Part shown: positions 27,763 through 37,419 of the stretch, in pieces
Position numbering within the stretch: position 1 is the first letter of the stretch
How the letters are laid out: the number at the start of each line of letters is the position of its first letter
NCBI RefSeq assembly: GCF_900184815.1
Contig: NZ_FXXQ01000016.1
Location: 1-60,943, forward strand
DNA length: 60,943 nucleotides
From: Boseongicola aestuarii
Lineage (GTDB): Bacteria > Pseudomonadota > Alphaproteobacteria > Rhodobacterales > Rhodobacteraceae
Direction: 5' to 3'
Notes under the pieces: generated by a model
Database searches by the model: none
What the model saw: the letters and a program-made list of their open reading frames with translations, nothing else
What the model was told of the DNA's origin: nothing
Translations under genes and position numbers: made by a program

Positions 27763-28400
27763 CGCTGGGGGAAATCGCCGGTCGTGTCCTACGGGACCAT
27801 CTGGAGGTTTTCGGTGCATTCCACACGACACAGGCCGATGGTCTGGACGGTAGGACCGTTGTGCTTCTCGGACCGCATGAGCCCGGCTTCTGGCCCCATT
27901 TCACAGCCTCCCCCGAAGCCCTCGACGGCAAAAGTGACCCGCTCGATCGATGGTCTCAGCGGGTGATTACCAAAGCGGCACAAGACCTGAACGCCGAGGC
28001 CTTGTTTCCGTTCGGCACCCCACGCCGTCCCTTCATGTCCTGGGCGCTCAGAACTGGCCGCGCATGGTCCTCGCCGGTGCACCTCCTCGTGCATGACGTT
28101 GCGGGCCTCTGGGTCTCCTACCGCGGCGCACTCCTGCTCCCCGACAGACTGGCGCTGCCGCTGCCTTCGGCCAACCCCTGCGAGCGTTGCGATGAACGCC
28201 CATGCCTCTCTGCATGCCCGGCAAGCGCGCTCTCGGCCGACGGCTACGATCTCGACGCCTGCCACGCCTTTCTTGACACGCGCTCCGGCCGACAGTGCAT
28301 GGAAACCGGCTGCGCTGTCCGTAAAGCTTGCCCTCAAAGCCAAAAGTATCACAGGATGGACGCACAAAGCGCTTTTCACATGGACCAGTTCCACTCATGA
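27759..28400 (+). CDS. Ferredoxin-like 4Fe-4S protein
   Basis: A 213-residue protein. The last third has a cysteine cluster, [19 protein letters not shown], and later [17 protein letters not shown], a QueG-like ferredoxin arrangement able to bind one or two iron-sulfur clusters. The N-terminal half has no motif I recognise and no cobalamin site. It lies between argB and sixA with ATGA overlaps on both sides, so it is translated with them. The electron partner is unknown. Confidence 0.75.
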   Translation: MTLGEIAGRVLRDHLEVFGAFHTTQADGLDGRTVVLLGPHEPGFWPHFTASPEALDGKSDPLDRWSQRVITKAAQDLNAEALFPFGTPRRPFMSWALRTGRAWSSPVHLLVHDVAGLWVSYRGALLLPDRLALPLPSANPCERCDERPCLSACPASALSADGYDLDACHAFLDTRSGRQCMETGCAVRKACPQSQKYHRMDAQSAFHMDQFHS

Positions 28401-28903
28401 CGCTGACCCTGATCCTGACAAGACACGCCAAGTCCAGCTGGGGCGACCCGACGCTTGACGACTTCGACCGCACCCTGAACGACCGCGGTCGCCGGTCCTC
28501 CGATGCCATCGGCGCGTGGCTTGCGAAAAACGGACACCTACCCGATCTCGTCCTGGTTTCCGGCGCGCGCCGAACGGTCGAAACCTGGAGCCGCATGGCG
28601 CACCACTTCCCCAAAACCTCCAGGATGGCCAGCAATCCGGCCCTCTACCTTGCCAGCGCCCAAACGATCCTTGGCGTCTTGCGCACACAAACCGCACCCA
28701 GCCTCATGGTCATCTGCCATAATCCTGGTATCGCCGATTTCGCACAACGGATCACCAGCGCGCCGCACCCACACCCGCGCTTCACCGACTACCCGACCGG
28801 TGCGACCGCGATCGTCACATTCGACGCCCCTGACTGGTCTAAAGTCGACTGGGCGACAGGCCAGGTCGACGACTTCATCGTCCCCCGAGATCTGATCCCC
28901 TGA
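28397..28903 (+). CDS. SixA-type histidine phosphatase
   Basis: A 168-residue member of the histidine phosphatase superfamily. The nucleophile is in ILTRHAKSSWGDP, followed by DFDRTLNDRGRR, SGARRTVETW and the second histidine in VICHNPGIADF. It resembles SixA, a phosphohistidine phosphatase acting on histidine phosphotransfer proteins; the natural target here is unknown. The ATG at 28397 overlaps the previous stop; an upstream frame from 28328 is rejected. It is the last gene before a terminator. Confidence 0.88.
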   Translation: MTLTLILTRHAKSSWGDPTLDDFDRTLNDRGRRSSDAIGAWLAKNGHLPDLVLVSGARRTVETWSRMAHHFPKTSRMASNPALYLASAQTILGVLRTQTAPSLMVICHNPGIADFAQRITSAPHPHPRFTDYPTGATAIVTFDAPDWSKVDWATGQVDDFIVPRDLIP

Positions 28904-28908
28904 ACAAA

Positions 28909-28940
28909 AAAGGCCGGACAATTGCCCGGCCTTTCTTTTT
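28909..28940. terminator. Bidirectional rho-independent terminator
   Basis: Stem AAAGGCCGG (28909-28917) and CCGGCCTTT (28926-28934) with an 8-base loop, preceded by an A run and followed by CTTTTT. It lies between the convergent sixA and bztD genes and can serve both strands. Confidence 0.85.
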
Positions 28941-28987
28941 GGCAAAAATATCCAAAAACCCGCTACGCCACGCGCGCAGCGCAGGTC

Positions 28988-29755
28988 TTAGTGCCCCAAG
29001 ATCTGACTCAGGAACAACTTCGTGCGATCCGACTGAGGATTATTGAAGAAGGCCTCCGGCTCGTTCTGCTCGACAATCTGACCGGCGTCCATAAAGATCA
29101 CCCGGTTCGCCACTTGACGGGCAAAGCCCATCTCGTGCGTGACGCAAAGCATCGTCATGCCCTCTTCGGCAAGCTCGATCATCGTATCAAGAACTTCCTT
29201 GATCATCTCGGGGTCCAGCGCCGATGTCGGCTCGTCAAACAGCATGATCCGCGGACGCATGCACAAGGACCGCGCAATCGCGACACGCTGTTGCTGACCA
29301 CCCGAAAGCTGTCCGGGATACTTGCTCGCCTGATCCGGGATCTTCACCTTTTCAAGGAAATGCATCGCCGTCTCTTCGGCTTCCTTCTTCGGGGTCTTGC
29401 GCACCCAGATCGGTGCCAGGGTGCAATTTTCGAGGATCGTCAGATGCGGGAAAAGGTTGAAGTGCTGAAAGCACATCCCAACCTCGGACCGGATCTTGTC
29501 GATGTTCTTCAAGTCAGACGACAATAACGTGCCATCCACCTCGATCGACCCCGCCTGATGCTCCTCCAGCGCGTTGATGCACCGGATCAGCGTGGATTTA
29601 CCTGACCCCGAAGGACCACAGATAACAATCCGCTCGCCCCTCTGGACCGTCAGATCGATGTCGCGCAGCACGTGAAAGGTACCGTACCACTTGTTCATGT
29701 TCTGGATGGTGATTGCCACTTCATCCGACACTTGCATTTGTGCAGCTTCAGCCAT
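28988..29755 (-). CDS. bztD: Polar amino acid ABC transporter ATPase (BztD type)
   Basis: A 255-residue ATPase: Walker [10 protein letters not shown], signature LSGGQQQR, Walker [14 protein letters not shown]. It powers import of glutamate, glutamine, aspartate and asparagine with BztABC, judged by operon order and similarity to the Rhodobacter system. AapP of rhizobia is close kin, so the exact name is an inference. It is the last gene of the bzt operon; a terminator follows. Confidence 0.9.
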   Translation of the reverse strand: MAEAAQMQVSDEVAITIQNMNKWYGTFHVLRDIDLTVQRGERIVICGPSGSGKSTLIRCINALEEHQAGSIEVDGTLLSSDLKNIDKIRSEVGMCFQHFNLFPHLTILENCTLAPIWVRKTPKKEAEETAMHFLEKVKIPDQASKYPGQLSGGQQQRVAIARSLCMRPRIMLFDEPTSALDPEMIKEVLDTMIELAEEGMTMLCVTHEMGFARQVANRVIFMDAGQIVEQNEPEAFFNNPQSDRTKLFLSQILGH

Positions 29756-29766
29756 GATTGCGTTCC

Positions 29767-31314
29767 TTAGTGGTGATCTGTTTGCAATTGGCGTTCAAGC
29801 CACTGCGAGTATTGCGAGATTGAGTAGCAGACGATGAAGAAACAGGTCGCTGCAAAGAGATAGGGCTCCCAGTAGATACTGATCCAGTCGGTCGATTGCT
29901 GGATCGGACCACGGATCATGCCGACGATGTCGAACATCGAAATGACCGAGACCAGCGTCGTATCCTTGAACAGACCCACCGCGACGTTCACGATGCCAGG
30001 GATCGAGATCTTCAGAGCCTGCGGCAGAATGATCAACCGCGTCGCCTGTGCATAGTTCAGACCCAGCGAGTCCGCCGCCTCGTATTGCCCTTTCGGCAAA
30101 GCGGCCAGACCACCCCGGATAACCTCGGCGATATAGGCCGCCGAGAACATGGTGATCATGATGACAACCCGCAAGAACAGGTCCAGACCACTTCCCGGAG
30201 GGAAGAAGTACGCCAGCATCACGTTCGCGACGAACAACAATGTGATCAGTGGAACACCCCGAACAAACTCGATGAACACGATACAAACGCCCTTGATCAG
30301 CGGCATACTGGACTGCCGCCCAAGGGCCAGAACGATACCAAGCGGGATGGACAAGGAGACGCAAACCGCACCCAGCATCATACAAAGCATGAACCCGCCC
30401 ATCTGACGGGATTCCACAGCCGCAAGCTCAATCGGGATAATACCGTTCAGCACTCCCGAAACCGGCCCGACCGCGTAAAGCATCATAAGCGCGATTGCCA
30501 GAAGCGACGTCACCAACGTGACAAGCCCCCCATCGCTTGCACTCTGATAGATTGCATAGCCGACGAAGATGCCCATCGGGATGAAAAACACGTAAGTGAA
30601 GATCGAGAATGCCTTGAAGACCAAACTCATCAGGCCCGCAAAAGCGCCCCCTGTCCCGATTGAGGTCGAGATGAACCAAAGCTCTTTCGCGCCAAGGTAC
30701 AGCAGGTATGCCAGACCGACGCCGGCAACCAACCCGACAATCCCGGCCACTATGGTCCGCGTGCTCACGGTCATGCTCTCAACGAGTCGGAACACGACCC
30801 CTGTCAGAATGATCGCCGCAAGAACGGCAATCGGCAGCCACAGCGTACCGCCCCAAAGAAGCCAGTAGGCCAGGAACGGGTAAAGCGCCGTGCCGATCAG
30901 GAACTTGCTTGGAACGTACATGTAAAAGAGAGCGGGAACCGCCGCCAGGATCAGCAGCACGAAGGCCAGTGTCGGACGCCAATAGGCGTCTTGTGGGTAG
31001 TTGAATCCGAACAGCAAGTGGTCCCAACGATCCACAAGAACCGCAAAACAGGCCCCGGTTGCCCCCTCAAGAATATCACGGCACTCCCGGATCGAGCCTG
31101 CGTCCCAAACGCCATTGAAGAACCAGGGAAACACCCCAATCACTATCCGCAAGATGATATAGAGCGCCACCAGCGTCATGATGGTATTGAACCAGCCCGA
31201 GAACAGGTTCTCGCGAACCCATTTGACCGCCCCCGCCTCGCGGATCGGCGGTGGAGAAGGCGGTATCTCGGTCTCGCGGACGAAGGCGACGGTTTGTGCT
31301 TGTGTATCGCTCAT
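29767..31314 (-). CDS. bztC: Polar amino acid ABC transporter permease (BztC type), extended
   Basis: A 515-residue inner-membrane permease. The conserved C-terminal HAAT-type domain has [35 protein letters not shown] and [19 protein letters not shown]. The N-terminal half has the family's first span, but the segment around residues 150-290 holds four or more extra hydrophobic stretches. This is longer than the roughly 430 residues I recall for Rhodobacter BztC. It pairs with BztB, whose stop-side neighbour is one base away. Confidence 0.88.
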   Translation of the reverse strand: MSDTQAQTVAFVRETEIPPSPPPIREAGAVKWVRENLFSGWFNTIMTLVALYIILRIVIGVFPWFFNGVWDAGSIRECRDILEGATGACFAVLVDRWDHLLFGFNYPQDAYWRPTLAFVLLILAAVPALFYMYVPSKFLIGTALYPFLAYWLLWGGTLWLPIAVLAAIILTGVVFRLVESMTVSTRTIVAGIVGLVAGVGLAYLLYLGAKELWFISTSIGTGGAFAGLMSLVFKAFSIFTYVFFIPMGIFVGYAIYQSASDGGLVTLVTSLLAIALMMLYAVGPVSGVLNGIIPIELAAVESRQMGGFMLCMMLGAVCVSLSIPLGIVLALGRQSSMPLIKGVCIVFIEFVRGVPLITLLFVANVMLAYFFPPGSGLDLFLRVVIMITMFSAAYIAEVIRGGLAALPKGQYEAADSLGLNYAQATRLIILPQALKISIPGIVNVAVGLFKDTTLVSVISMFDIVGMIRGPIQQSTDWISIYWEPYLFAATCFFIVCYSISQYSQWLERQLQTDHH

Positions 31315-31315
31315 A

Positions 31316-32545
31316 TCAACGCTCCTGAAGCTTCATGCGGTTGTTGAAGACGTTCATGAAGAACGAAATCAGCAGCGACACGGTCAGATAAAAAGCCATG
31401 AGCAACAGGATCGTCTCGATTGCCCGACCCGTTTGCAGCAAGGTGATGCCACCCAGCGTGCCCGTCACATCCATATAGCCGACGGCAATTGCCAGCGACG
31501 AGTTCTTGGTGATGTTGAGATACTGCGAAATCAGCGGCGGGATAATTACTCGCAACGCCTGCGGCAAGACAACAAGGCTCATGATCCGGTTCGGACGTAA
31601 TCCCAAAGCAGCGGCCGCTTCGGTCTGCCCCTTCGAGATCGCCTGAATACCGGCGCGCACGTTTTCAGCAATGAAAGCCCCGGTGTAAATCGCCAAGGCA
31701 AACCACAGGGCAATCAACGAGCCGAGAATGGTGATGCCACCCCGGAAGTTGAAACCCTGCAGACTCGGGTACGACAGCGTGATCGGATTCCCGAGAACAA
31801 ACTGAGTCAGAATTGCCGGAATGAAGAACAAGCCAATGGATGGCCAGAACACCGGAACCATTCTGCCGTGATCGAACAACTGCTTGCGTGCATAGTTGCG
31901 GAACGCAAAAATTCCGATGACCGACAGAGCAAAAACCGCCAGAACGATCATCGACCCATCACCCATCACCGGTTTCGGCAGGTAAACGCCCCGGTTGGTA
32001 ACTGCGATACTGTCAAACAACCACATCGAAGCTACTGCATCGTCGCCCCGGAAATCTCGCGGCGAAGGTGCCACGTTGATCATCACCGAGAAGATGATCA
32101 GGATCCAGATCAGCACCGGCACGTTTCGGAAGATCTCTACGTAAAAAGACATCAACTTGCTGACGATCCAGTTGTTCGAAAGCCGCAGAACGCCGGCGAT
32201 CACGCCGAATATGGTGGCCGTGACACAGGCCAGAAACGCAACAATCAGCGTATTCAGCAGGCCGACGACAGCGGCGCGTCCATGCGAGGACTGGCTGTCA
32301 TACTCAATCGGTCGCTGGTTGATGTCATAGCCCGATGGCTCACCGAGGAAGGCATAGGAAATATTCAGTCCCGCTTCCGTCAGGTTTCGCACCAGGTTGC
32401 CGCCGACGAACGCCATGAAAGCGATGATCGCGACAAGCGCAATGAATTGAAATGTTAAGGATCGATACCGCGTGTCGTTCAAAAGCATTGAAAGCTTGAA
32501 TGACTCGTTGGATGCCGTGACCGGCTGGTCGGCAAGTGTCGTCAT
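31316..32545 (-). CDS. bztB: Polar amino acid ABC transporter permease (BztB type)
   Basis: A 409-residue permease. The first span is near residues 30-48 (FIALVAIIAFMAFVGGNLV), followed by a long periplasmic insert typical of BztB/AapQ. The conserved domain has IFRNVPVLIWILI near residue 140 and IAENVRAGIQAISKGQTEAA and LGLRPNRIMSLVVLPQALR further on. It lies between the substrate-binding gene, separated by a strong hairpin, and bztC. Confidence 0.9.
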   Translation of the reverse strand: MTTLADQPVTASNESFKLSMLLNDTRYRSLTFQFIALVAIIAFMAFVGGNLVRNLTEAGLNISYAFLGEPSGYDINQRPIEYDSQSSHGRAAVVGLLNTLIVAFLACVTATIFGVIAGVLRLSNNWIVSKLMSFYVEIFRNVPVLIWILIIFSVMINVAPSPRDFRGDDAVASMWLFDSIAVTNRGVYLPKPVMGDGSMIVLAVFALSVIGIFAFRNYARKQLFDHGRMVPVFWPSIGLFFIPAILTQFVLGNPITLSYPSLQGFNFRGGITILGSLIALWFALAIYTGAFIAENVRAGIQAISKGQTEAAAALGLRPNRIMSLVVLPQALRVIIPPLISQYLNITKNSSLAIAVGYMDVTGTLGGITLLQTGRAIETILLLMAFYLTVSLLISFFMNVFNNRMKLQER

Positions 32546-32638
32546 GAGTGACTTTCCCCGTCGCAGTGGCGCTTATGTTCGCACTCTTTTCGGTGCATGC
32601 GCGGTCCCAGGTCTGGCCCTCCAAGAAAGCCAGAAAGC

Positions 32639-32668
32639 GAAAGGGCGCGGAGTGATCCGCGCCCTTTC
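32639..32668 (-). terminator. Hairpin between bztA and bztB
   Basis: A perfect 12-base stem, GAAAGGGCGCGG and CCGCGCCCTTTC, with a 6-base loop, directly after the bztA stop codon. It is likely a partial terminator or 3' stabiliser that keeps binding-protein mRNA more abundant than permease mRNA, a common arrangement in ABC operons. Confidence 0.8.
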
Positions 32669-32675
32669 TCAGTTC

Positions 32676-33692
32676 TTAGCGGAAAGGTGGCGAGTAGAGA
32701 AGGCCACCATCAGTCCACTGAGCGTTCAGGCCACGGGCCAGACCGATCGGCGTGGACTCACCGATGTTCTTTTCGAAGATTTCGCCATAGTTGCCGGCAA
32801 CGCCAATCGCACGCTCGGCCCAGTCAGCGTCGAGACCCAGCATACCGCCAAGGTCACCTTCTGTGCCCAGAAGACGGTTGATCTCTGGGTTGTCGGAACC
32901 GGCAGCAAGCTCGTTCAGGTTCGCCGATGTCACACCCAGCTCTTCAGCTGTGATCAGTGCGTTCAGCGTCCAGCGAACGATGTCAGCCCATTCGTTATCG
33001 CCGTGGCGAACAAGTGGACCGAGCGGCTCTTTCGAGATGATCTCCGGCATGATGACATGCGCTGCGGGATCTTCGAAGTTTGCACGCTGGGCAGCCAGAG
33101 CAGACGCGTCCGTTGTATAGACGTCGCAGGCACCGGCGTTGTACTGCTGAACAGCTTCCGCACCGGTTTCGATCGGAACCGGCTCGTAGGAAATGCCGTT
33201 GGCACGGAAGAAGTCCGCGAGGTTCAGCTCGGTTGTCGTACCGGTCTGAATGCAGACAGTCGCACCGTCGAGTTCCTTCGCCGATGTCACGCCCAGGTCC
33301 TTCGGAGCCATGAAGCCTTGACCGTCGTAGTAGTTGACGCCGGTGAATTCGAACTTCAGGTCAACGTCACGGCTGAACGTCCAGGTCGTGTTCCGTGCCA
33401 GCATGTCGATTTCGCCCGAAGCAAGCGCCGTAAAGCGCGTCTTGCCGGTTGTCGGAACGAACTCGACGGCATTTGGATCGGAAAGTACGGCGGCTGCAAC
33501 GGCACGGCAAACAGCCACGTCAAAGCCCTGCCAAACGCCGTTGGCGTCTGGCTCGGCAAATCCGGGAACGCCGGTGGTCACGCCACAGTTAAGCGTGCCG
33601 CGCGCTTTGACTTCGTCAAGCGTCGCTGCCCCGGCGACACCGGCAGTTAGTGCGGTGCATGCAAGTGCGCCGAGAAAAAGAGTATTCTTCAT
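32676..33692 (-). CDS. bztA: Polar amino acid ABC transporter substrate-binding protein (BztA type)
   Basis: A 338-residue periplasmic binding protein (SBP_bac_3). Signal peptide MKNTLFLGALACTALTAGVA is cleaved near AGAAT. The mature body has LDEVKARGTLNCGVTTGVPG, GFDVAVCRAVAAAVL and ARNTTWTFSRDVDL, all typical of general L-amino acid binding proteins (AapJ/BztA). The ATG at 33692 follows GGAGAGG; an upstream in-frame start at 33707 is less likely. A possible promoter, TTGACC-17-TCAGAG, lies at 33792-33820. It heads the bztABCD operon. Confidence 0.93.
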   Translation of the reverse strand: MKNTLFLGALACTALTAGVAGAATLDEVKARGTLNCGVTTGVPGFAEPDANGVWQGFDVAVCRAVAAAVLSDPNAVEFVPTTGKTRFTALASGEIDMLARNTTWTFSRDVDLKFEFTGVNYYDGQGFMAPKDLGVTSAKELDGATVCIQTGTTTELNLADFFRANGISYEPVPIETGAEAVQQYNAGACDVYTTDASALAAQRANFEDPAAHVIMPEIISKEPLGPLVRHGDNEWADIVRWTLNALITAEELGVTSANLNELAAGSDNPEINRLLGTEGDLGGMLGLDADWAERAIGVAGNYGEIFEKNIGESTPIGLARGLNAQWTDGGLLYSPPFR

Positions 33693-33906
33693 ATATACCT
33701 CTCCCATGGTATCCGCTCTATAGCGGTCAACTGAACCTTCATGGTTCTGGATTTAAGTTAGATCGCGTGAGCTACGATCAGGTGGGATTTACTCTGAAGG
33801 CACTCCACACGCAAGGTCAAGGCCTGTTGCCGCATTTCTAAGCTTCACGAAGAATTAAGCAAGAATGTTAGAAAACATACGCTTACGCGCAGACAAAGCA
33901 CATATT

Positions 33907-34611
33907 TCAGGCAGAAGTGAAGAAATGTGTCGCGTGCATAAAGGCTTCGCGCTTGGTCTCAGCCTGCGCGTCGGCTTCTTCGTCGCGCCCCCACTGCTCG
34001 ATCTGCCAGTCCTCATCTATGCGTGAAAGCTGCCAAGCAGCCTTTGGTTCAACGGCTTTCAGCGTGACGGACACCGCAATAAGATAAGAACCGGACAGGG
34101 TGACGATGTCATGGAAGCCCGTGATCGCAAAATCGCTCATTTCCGACATGACGTTGCGTAAGATATCCAGAGATTCCGGCGCTTGTGGCACCGGCATCAC
34201 GCCAGAGGCGGTCAAAAAGCGCACACCAAACGTTTTTTCGATGTTATCGAGAATCGGATCCCAGCCCTGTGCCTGTCGCTCGACCAGCCCTTGCGGCGAC
34301 TCGGCCCGGTAACATACCAAATCCGTTCCCGCGTATCCGATCAGATGGTCTTCAACCTCGCGGCGCTGAACCGATAGCTTGTCAATCGCCGAGTTCGCCG
34401 ACCGCGTCCAGGGCATTGTCCGGGGATCCACCTTCTCGGTCTGCGCCTCCCACTCGTTGGCGATGTGTCTGGCCATCGCCTCGGTCGGCACTGCCAGCAG
34501 CGCCTTTCCGGGCGTGCGTACGTTCCGCCCGTCCAGCGTCACTGCAAAACCGCCATCCACGGTTTTAATTTCAACGCTTTTCCAAAAGCGTTTCGGCGCC
34601 CAGTCGCTCAC
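33907..34611 (-). CDS. ATP12 family F1-ATPase assembly chaperone
   Basis: A 234-residue protein of the ATP12 family. In mitochondria ATP12 binds F1-alpha before assembly; alphaproteobacteria keep the ancestor. Typical segments are KRFWKSVEIKTVDGGFAVTL, DGRNVRTPGKALL, EWEAQTEKVDPRTMP and a late TGFHDIVTLSGSYLIAVSV stretch. It overlaps the pseudouridine synthase gene by 4 bases as the last gene of the rarA-crcB-rluA chain. The atp operon is not in this window. Confidence 0.93.
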   Translation of the reverse strand: MSDWAPKRFWKSVEIKTVDGGFAVTLDGRNVRTPGKALLAVPTEAMARHIANEWEAQTEKVDPRTMPWTRSANSAIDKLSVQRREVEDHLIGYAGTDLVCYRAESPQGLVERQAQGWDPILDNIEKTFGVRFLTASGVMPVPQAPESLDILRNVMSEMSDFAITGFHDIVTLSGSYLIAVSVTLKAVEPKAAWQLSRIDEDWQIEQWGRDEEADAQAETKREAFMHATHFFTSA

Positions 34612-35651
34612 AGTTCGTCCTCGTCAAATGGGTCGACGGGAACATCCTCCGCGCGCCAGTCCAGCATTTCCCAGGTCCGCGCGAAATGCTCGGGCAAAGG
34701 CGCTGTCAACGTCAGGCGGCTCCCTGTGATCGGATGATCGAAGATCAGCGTCCGGGCATGCAGATGCAGTTTCTTGCTGATCTCTCCGCCCAATTGAGCG
34801 CCCCAGCCATCGCCAAGATTTTCTTGCGCCGACCCACCATACTTCCCGTCTCCGATGATCGGATGACCCAGTTCAGCCATATGGGCGCGGAGCTGATGCG
34901 TCCGCCCGGTGATCGGCACCAAAGCCACCCAGCTCACCCGCTTCCCAAGCGACGACAACACCGCGTAATCCGTCGTTGCGCGTTTGGCGCCCGGCGTCGC
35001 ATCGATCTCACGGGGATGGATGCAATGCATCTTCTCGCCCTCGCCCCCATCGCCACGCCCGCCAGCCTTCACCAACCCGTAACGCACCGTTCCCATCAAA
35101 GGATGCGGCGTGCCGGCAACGGCTGCCCAGTAAATCTTGCGCGTGTCGTGCGACCGGAACGACTCCGAAAGTGCAGCCGACGCGGTGCGGGTGCGCGCCA
35201 AAAGCAATATCCCCGAAGTATCCTTGTCCAGTCGATGAACAAGCCGCGGCTTTTCATCCATCCCAAACCTAAGCGCATCGCCCAGACCATCCACATGTCG
35301 CGTTTGCTTGCTGCCACCTTGCGTCGCAAGCCCCGGCGGTTTGTTCAGAGCAATCAAATGGTCGTCCCGCCAGATCACGCAGGACTGGATCATCTCGGCA
35401 TCGGCATCCGACACCTTCGAGCGCACGATCTTCGGGGCCGCCGTATCAGGAAGCGGCGGAACACGGACGGTCTGCCCGGCCTCAAGCCGCGTCGAGGCTT
35501 TCACGCGACCGCCATCCACCCGAATTTCACCCTTGCGACACAACTTTTCGATCTTGCCCTGCTGTACATGCGGAAACTGCCGGCGAAACCACCGATCAAG
35601 CCGCTGATCCGCGTCGTCTTCGGCAACCGTCAATGTCTGTACCGCACTCAT
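34608..35651 (-). CDS. RluA family 23S rRNA pseudouridine synthase
   Basis: A 347-residue enzyme. The N-terminal S4 RNA-binding domain has DQRLDRWFRRQFPHVQQGKI. The catalytic motif HRLDKDTSGILLLA contains the active aspartate, followed by RTHQLRAHMAELGHPIIGD. It resembles RluC, which modifies 23S rRNA U955, U2504 and U2580 in E. coli; the exact site here is not certain. The ATG at 35651 overlaps the crcB stop by 4 bases, so a longer frame from 35720 is rejected. Confidence 0.92.
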   Translation of the reverse strand: MSAVQTLTVAEDDADQRLDRWFRRQFPHVQQGKIEKLCRKGEIRVDGGRVKASTRLEAGQTVRVPPLPDTAAPKIVRSKVSDADAEMIQSCVIWRDDHLIALNKPPGLATQGGSKQTRHVDGLGDALRFGMDEKPRLVHRLDKDTSGILLLARTRTASAALSESFRSHDTRKIYWAAVAGTPHPLMGTVRYGLVKAGGRGDGGEGEKMHCIHPREIDATPGAKRATTDYAVLSSLGKRVSWVALVPITGRTHQLRAHMAELGHPIIGDGKYGGSAQENLGDGWGAQLGGEISKKLHLHARTLIFDHPITGSRLTLTAPLPEHFARTWEMLDWRAEDVPVDPFDEDEL

Positions 35652-36061
35652 GTCATCAATCCCCGCGCGACCCAAAGTCCCGCCACCAATCCGCCAATAG
35701 ACAAAACGACCGACAAGCAAACATAAAGCGCTGCTTGCCCGACCTCACCACGCTCATACAAGGTCACGGCTTCAAGCGAGAAGGCCGAAAAGGTCGTGAA
35801 CCCTCCAAGAAAGCCCGTCATGACCAATGGCGACATCCACGTCAGCCCACGGTACGCGGCCACCACCACGAACACACCCATCAGGAACGACCCGACGACG
35901 TTCACCGTCAAGATCGCCACCGGAAAGCCGTGGCCAACGGCCCGGACAATCGCAAGCCCCACGCCATAGCGTGCCATAGCGCCCAAAGCGCCTCCAAGGC
36001 CTACCGATAAGAAATGTCCCAACATGGCGCGTGCTGTCGCCTTTGGGCGGCCCATTGTCAA
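35648..36061 (-). CDS. crcB: Fluoride channel CrcB/FluC
   Basis: A 137-residue four-span membrane protein that exports fluoride as a dimer. Motifs are GLGGALGAMARYG, TVNVVGSFLMGVFV and the pore signature GFLGGFTTFSAFSLE. The start at 36061 overlaps rarA by 4 bases and fits the coupling seen in this operon. MLGHFLSVG at 36025 is an alternative start that would give the more usual 125 residues. No fluoride riboswitch was seen, as the gene is internal to the operon. Confidence 0.92.
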   Translation of the reverse strand: MTMGRPKATARAMLGHFLSVGLGGALGAMARYGVGLAIVRAVGHGFPVAILTVNVVGSFLMGVFVVVAAYRGLTWMSPLVMTGFLGGFTTFSAFSLEAVTLYERGEVGQAALYVCLSVVLSIGGLVAGLWVARGLMT

Positions 36062-37371
36062 CTCTCGCCGCGCTTGGCCCTCAGTTTCACAAAGAAATCC
36101 AGCCGCTTTTTCAGCTCGCGCTCAAAGCCCCGTTCCGCCGGATGATAAAAAACACCCCGCTTCATCCCATCCGGGAAATAGTTCTGCCCCGAAAAGCCGT
36201 CCTCGGCATCATGGTCATAAGCATAGCCCGCGCCATAGCCCTGTTCCTTCATCATCGACGTCGGCGCGTTCAGGATATGCTTCGGCGGAGGCTCGGACCC
36301 GGTCTTCTTCGCCGACGCCCGCGCCGCCTTGTATGCCACATATACCGAGTTCGATTTCGGAGCCAGCGCCAGATACGTCACCGCCTGCGCCAATGCCAAC
36401 TCCCCCTCGGGCGACCCCAGCCGTTCATACGTTTCCCAGGCGGACACGCAATGCGCCTGCGCCTGCGGGTCGGCCAAACCGATATCCTCCACCGCCATCC
36501 GCGTGATCCGCCGGGCCAGAAACCGCGGATCCTCGCCGCCTTCCAGCATCCGCGCGAACCAATAAAGCGCAGCATCCGGGTCCGATCCCCGCACCGACTT
36601 ATGCAAAGCCGAAATCAAATTGTAATGCGCATCCCCCGACTTATCGTATTGCGCCGCCCGGCGCGTCAGCCGCTTCGTCAAAGCCTCGGTCGTCAACTTG
36701 CCCGTGTCCGGCCACGAGAAAACCTGCTCCATCAGATTGAGTAACGCCCGCCCGTCCCCGTCCGCCATCTCCAGCAACGCATCCCGCGCAGACCCGTCCA
36801 GTGGCAACTTGTGCTTCGCCTCCCGTTCAGCCCGCTGTGCCAACAACTCCAGAGATGCCAGAGTCAAACGCTCAAGCACCATGACCTGCGAGCGGCTCAA
36901 AACAGCCGAATTCAACTCAAACGATGGATTTTCGGTGGTCGCTCCCACCAAAAGGATCGTGCCGTCCTCCATGTACGGCAGAAACCCATCCTGCTGCGCT
37001 TTGTTGAAACGGTGGATTTCGTCCACGAACAACAAAGTCCCCTGCCCATTCGTGCGCCGTATCCGCGCCGCCTCGAACACCTTTTTCAGATCAGCGACAC
37101 CAGTAAAAATCGCCGAAATCTGCACAAATGTCAGATCCGTCGCATCCGCCAGAAGCCGCGCGATCGTGGTCTTCCCTACCCCCGGCGGCCCCCAAAGAAT
37201 AAGCGACGACAATTGCCCGGACGCCAGCATTGCGCCCAGCGGACCCTCGGGGCCCAGCAAGTGATCTTGCCCAATGACATCGGACAGCGCGGCGGGGCGA
37301 AGCCTGTCGGCCATCGGCCGCATCGCGCTGTCCTTTGACTTGGACGAAGGGGTATCAAACAAATCTGCCAT
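36058..37371 (-). CDS. rarA: Replication-associated recombination protein A
   Basis: A 437-residue AAA+ ATPase (MgsA/RarA), related to clamp loaders, acting at stalled forks. N-terminal ADRLRPAALSDVIGQDHLLG, Walker A GPPGVGKTT, Walker B LLFVDEIHRFNK, sensor 1 GATTENPSFE, and the C-terminal tetramerisation part with KHILNAPTSMMKEQGYG. It is the first gene of a four-gene chain (rarA-crcB-rluA-ATP12) joined by ATGA overlaps. Confidence 0.95.
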   Translation of the reverse strand: MADLFDTPSSKSKDSAMRPMADRLRPAALSDVIGQDHLLGPEGPLGAMLASGQLSSLILWGPPGVGKTTIARLLADATDLTFVQISAIFTGVADLKKVFEAARIRRTNGQGTLLFVDEIHRFNKAQQDGFLPYMEDGTILLVGATTENPSFELNSAVLSRSQVMVLERLTLASLELLAQRAEREAKHKLPLDGSARDALLEMADGDGRALLNLMEQVFSWPDTGKLTTEALTKRLTRRAAQYDKSGDAHYNLISALHKSVRGSDPDAALYWFARMLEGGEDPRFLARRITRMAVEDIGLADPQAQAHCVSAWETYERLGSPEGELALAQAVTYLALAPKSNSVYVAYKAARASAKKTGSEPPPKHILNAPTSMMKEQGYGAGYAYDHDAEDGFSGQNYFPDGMKRGVFYHPAERGFERELKKRLDFFVKLRAKRGES

Positions 37372-37419
37372 ACGCGGCCAAGGCTACGCCCCTGCCGCGC
37401 CGCCGAAAAGCCCAATCTG

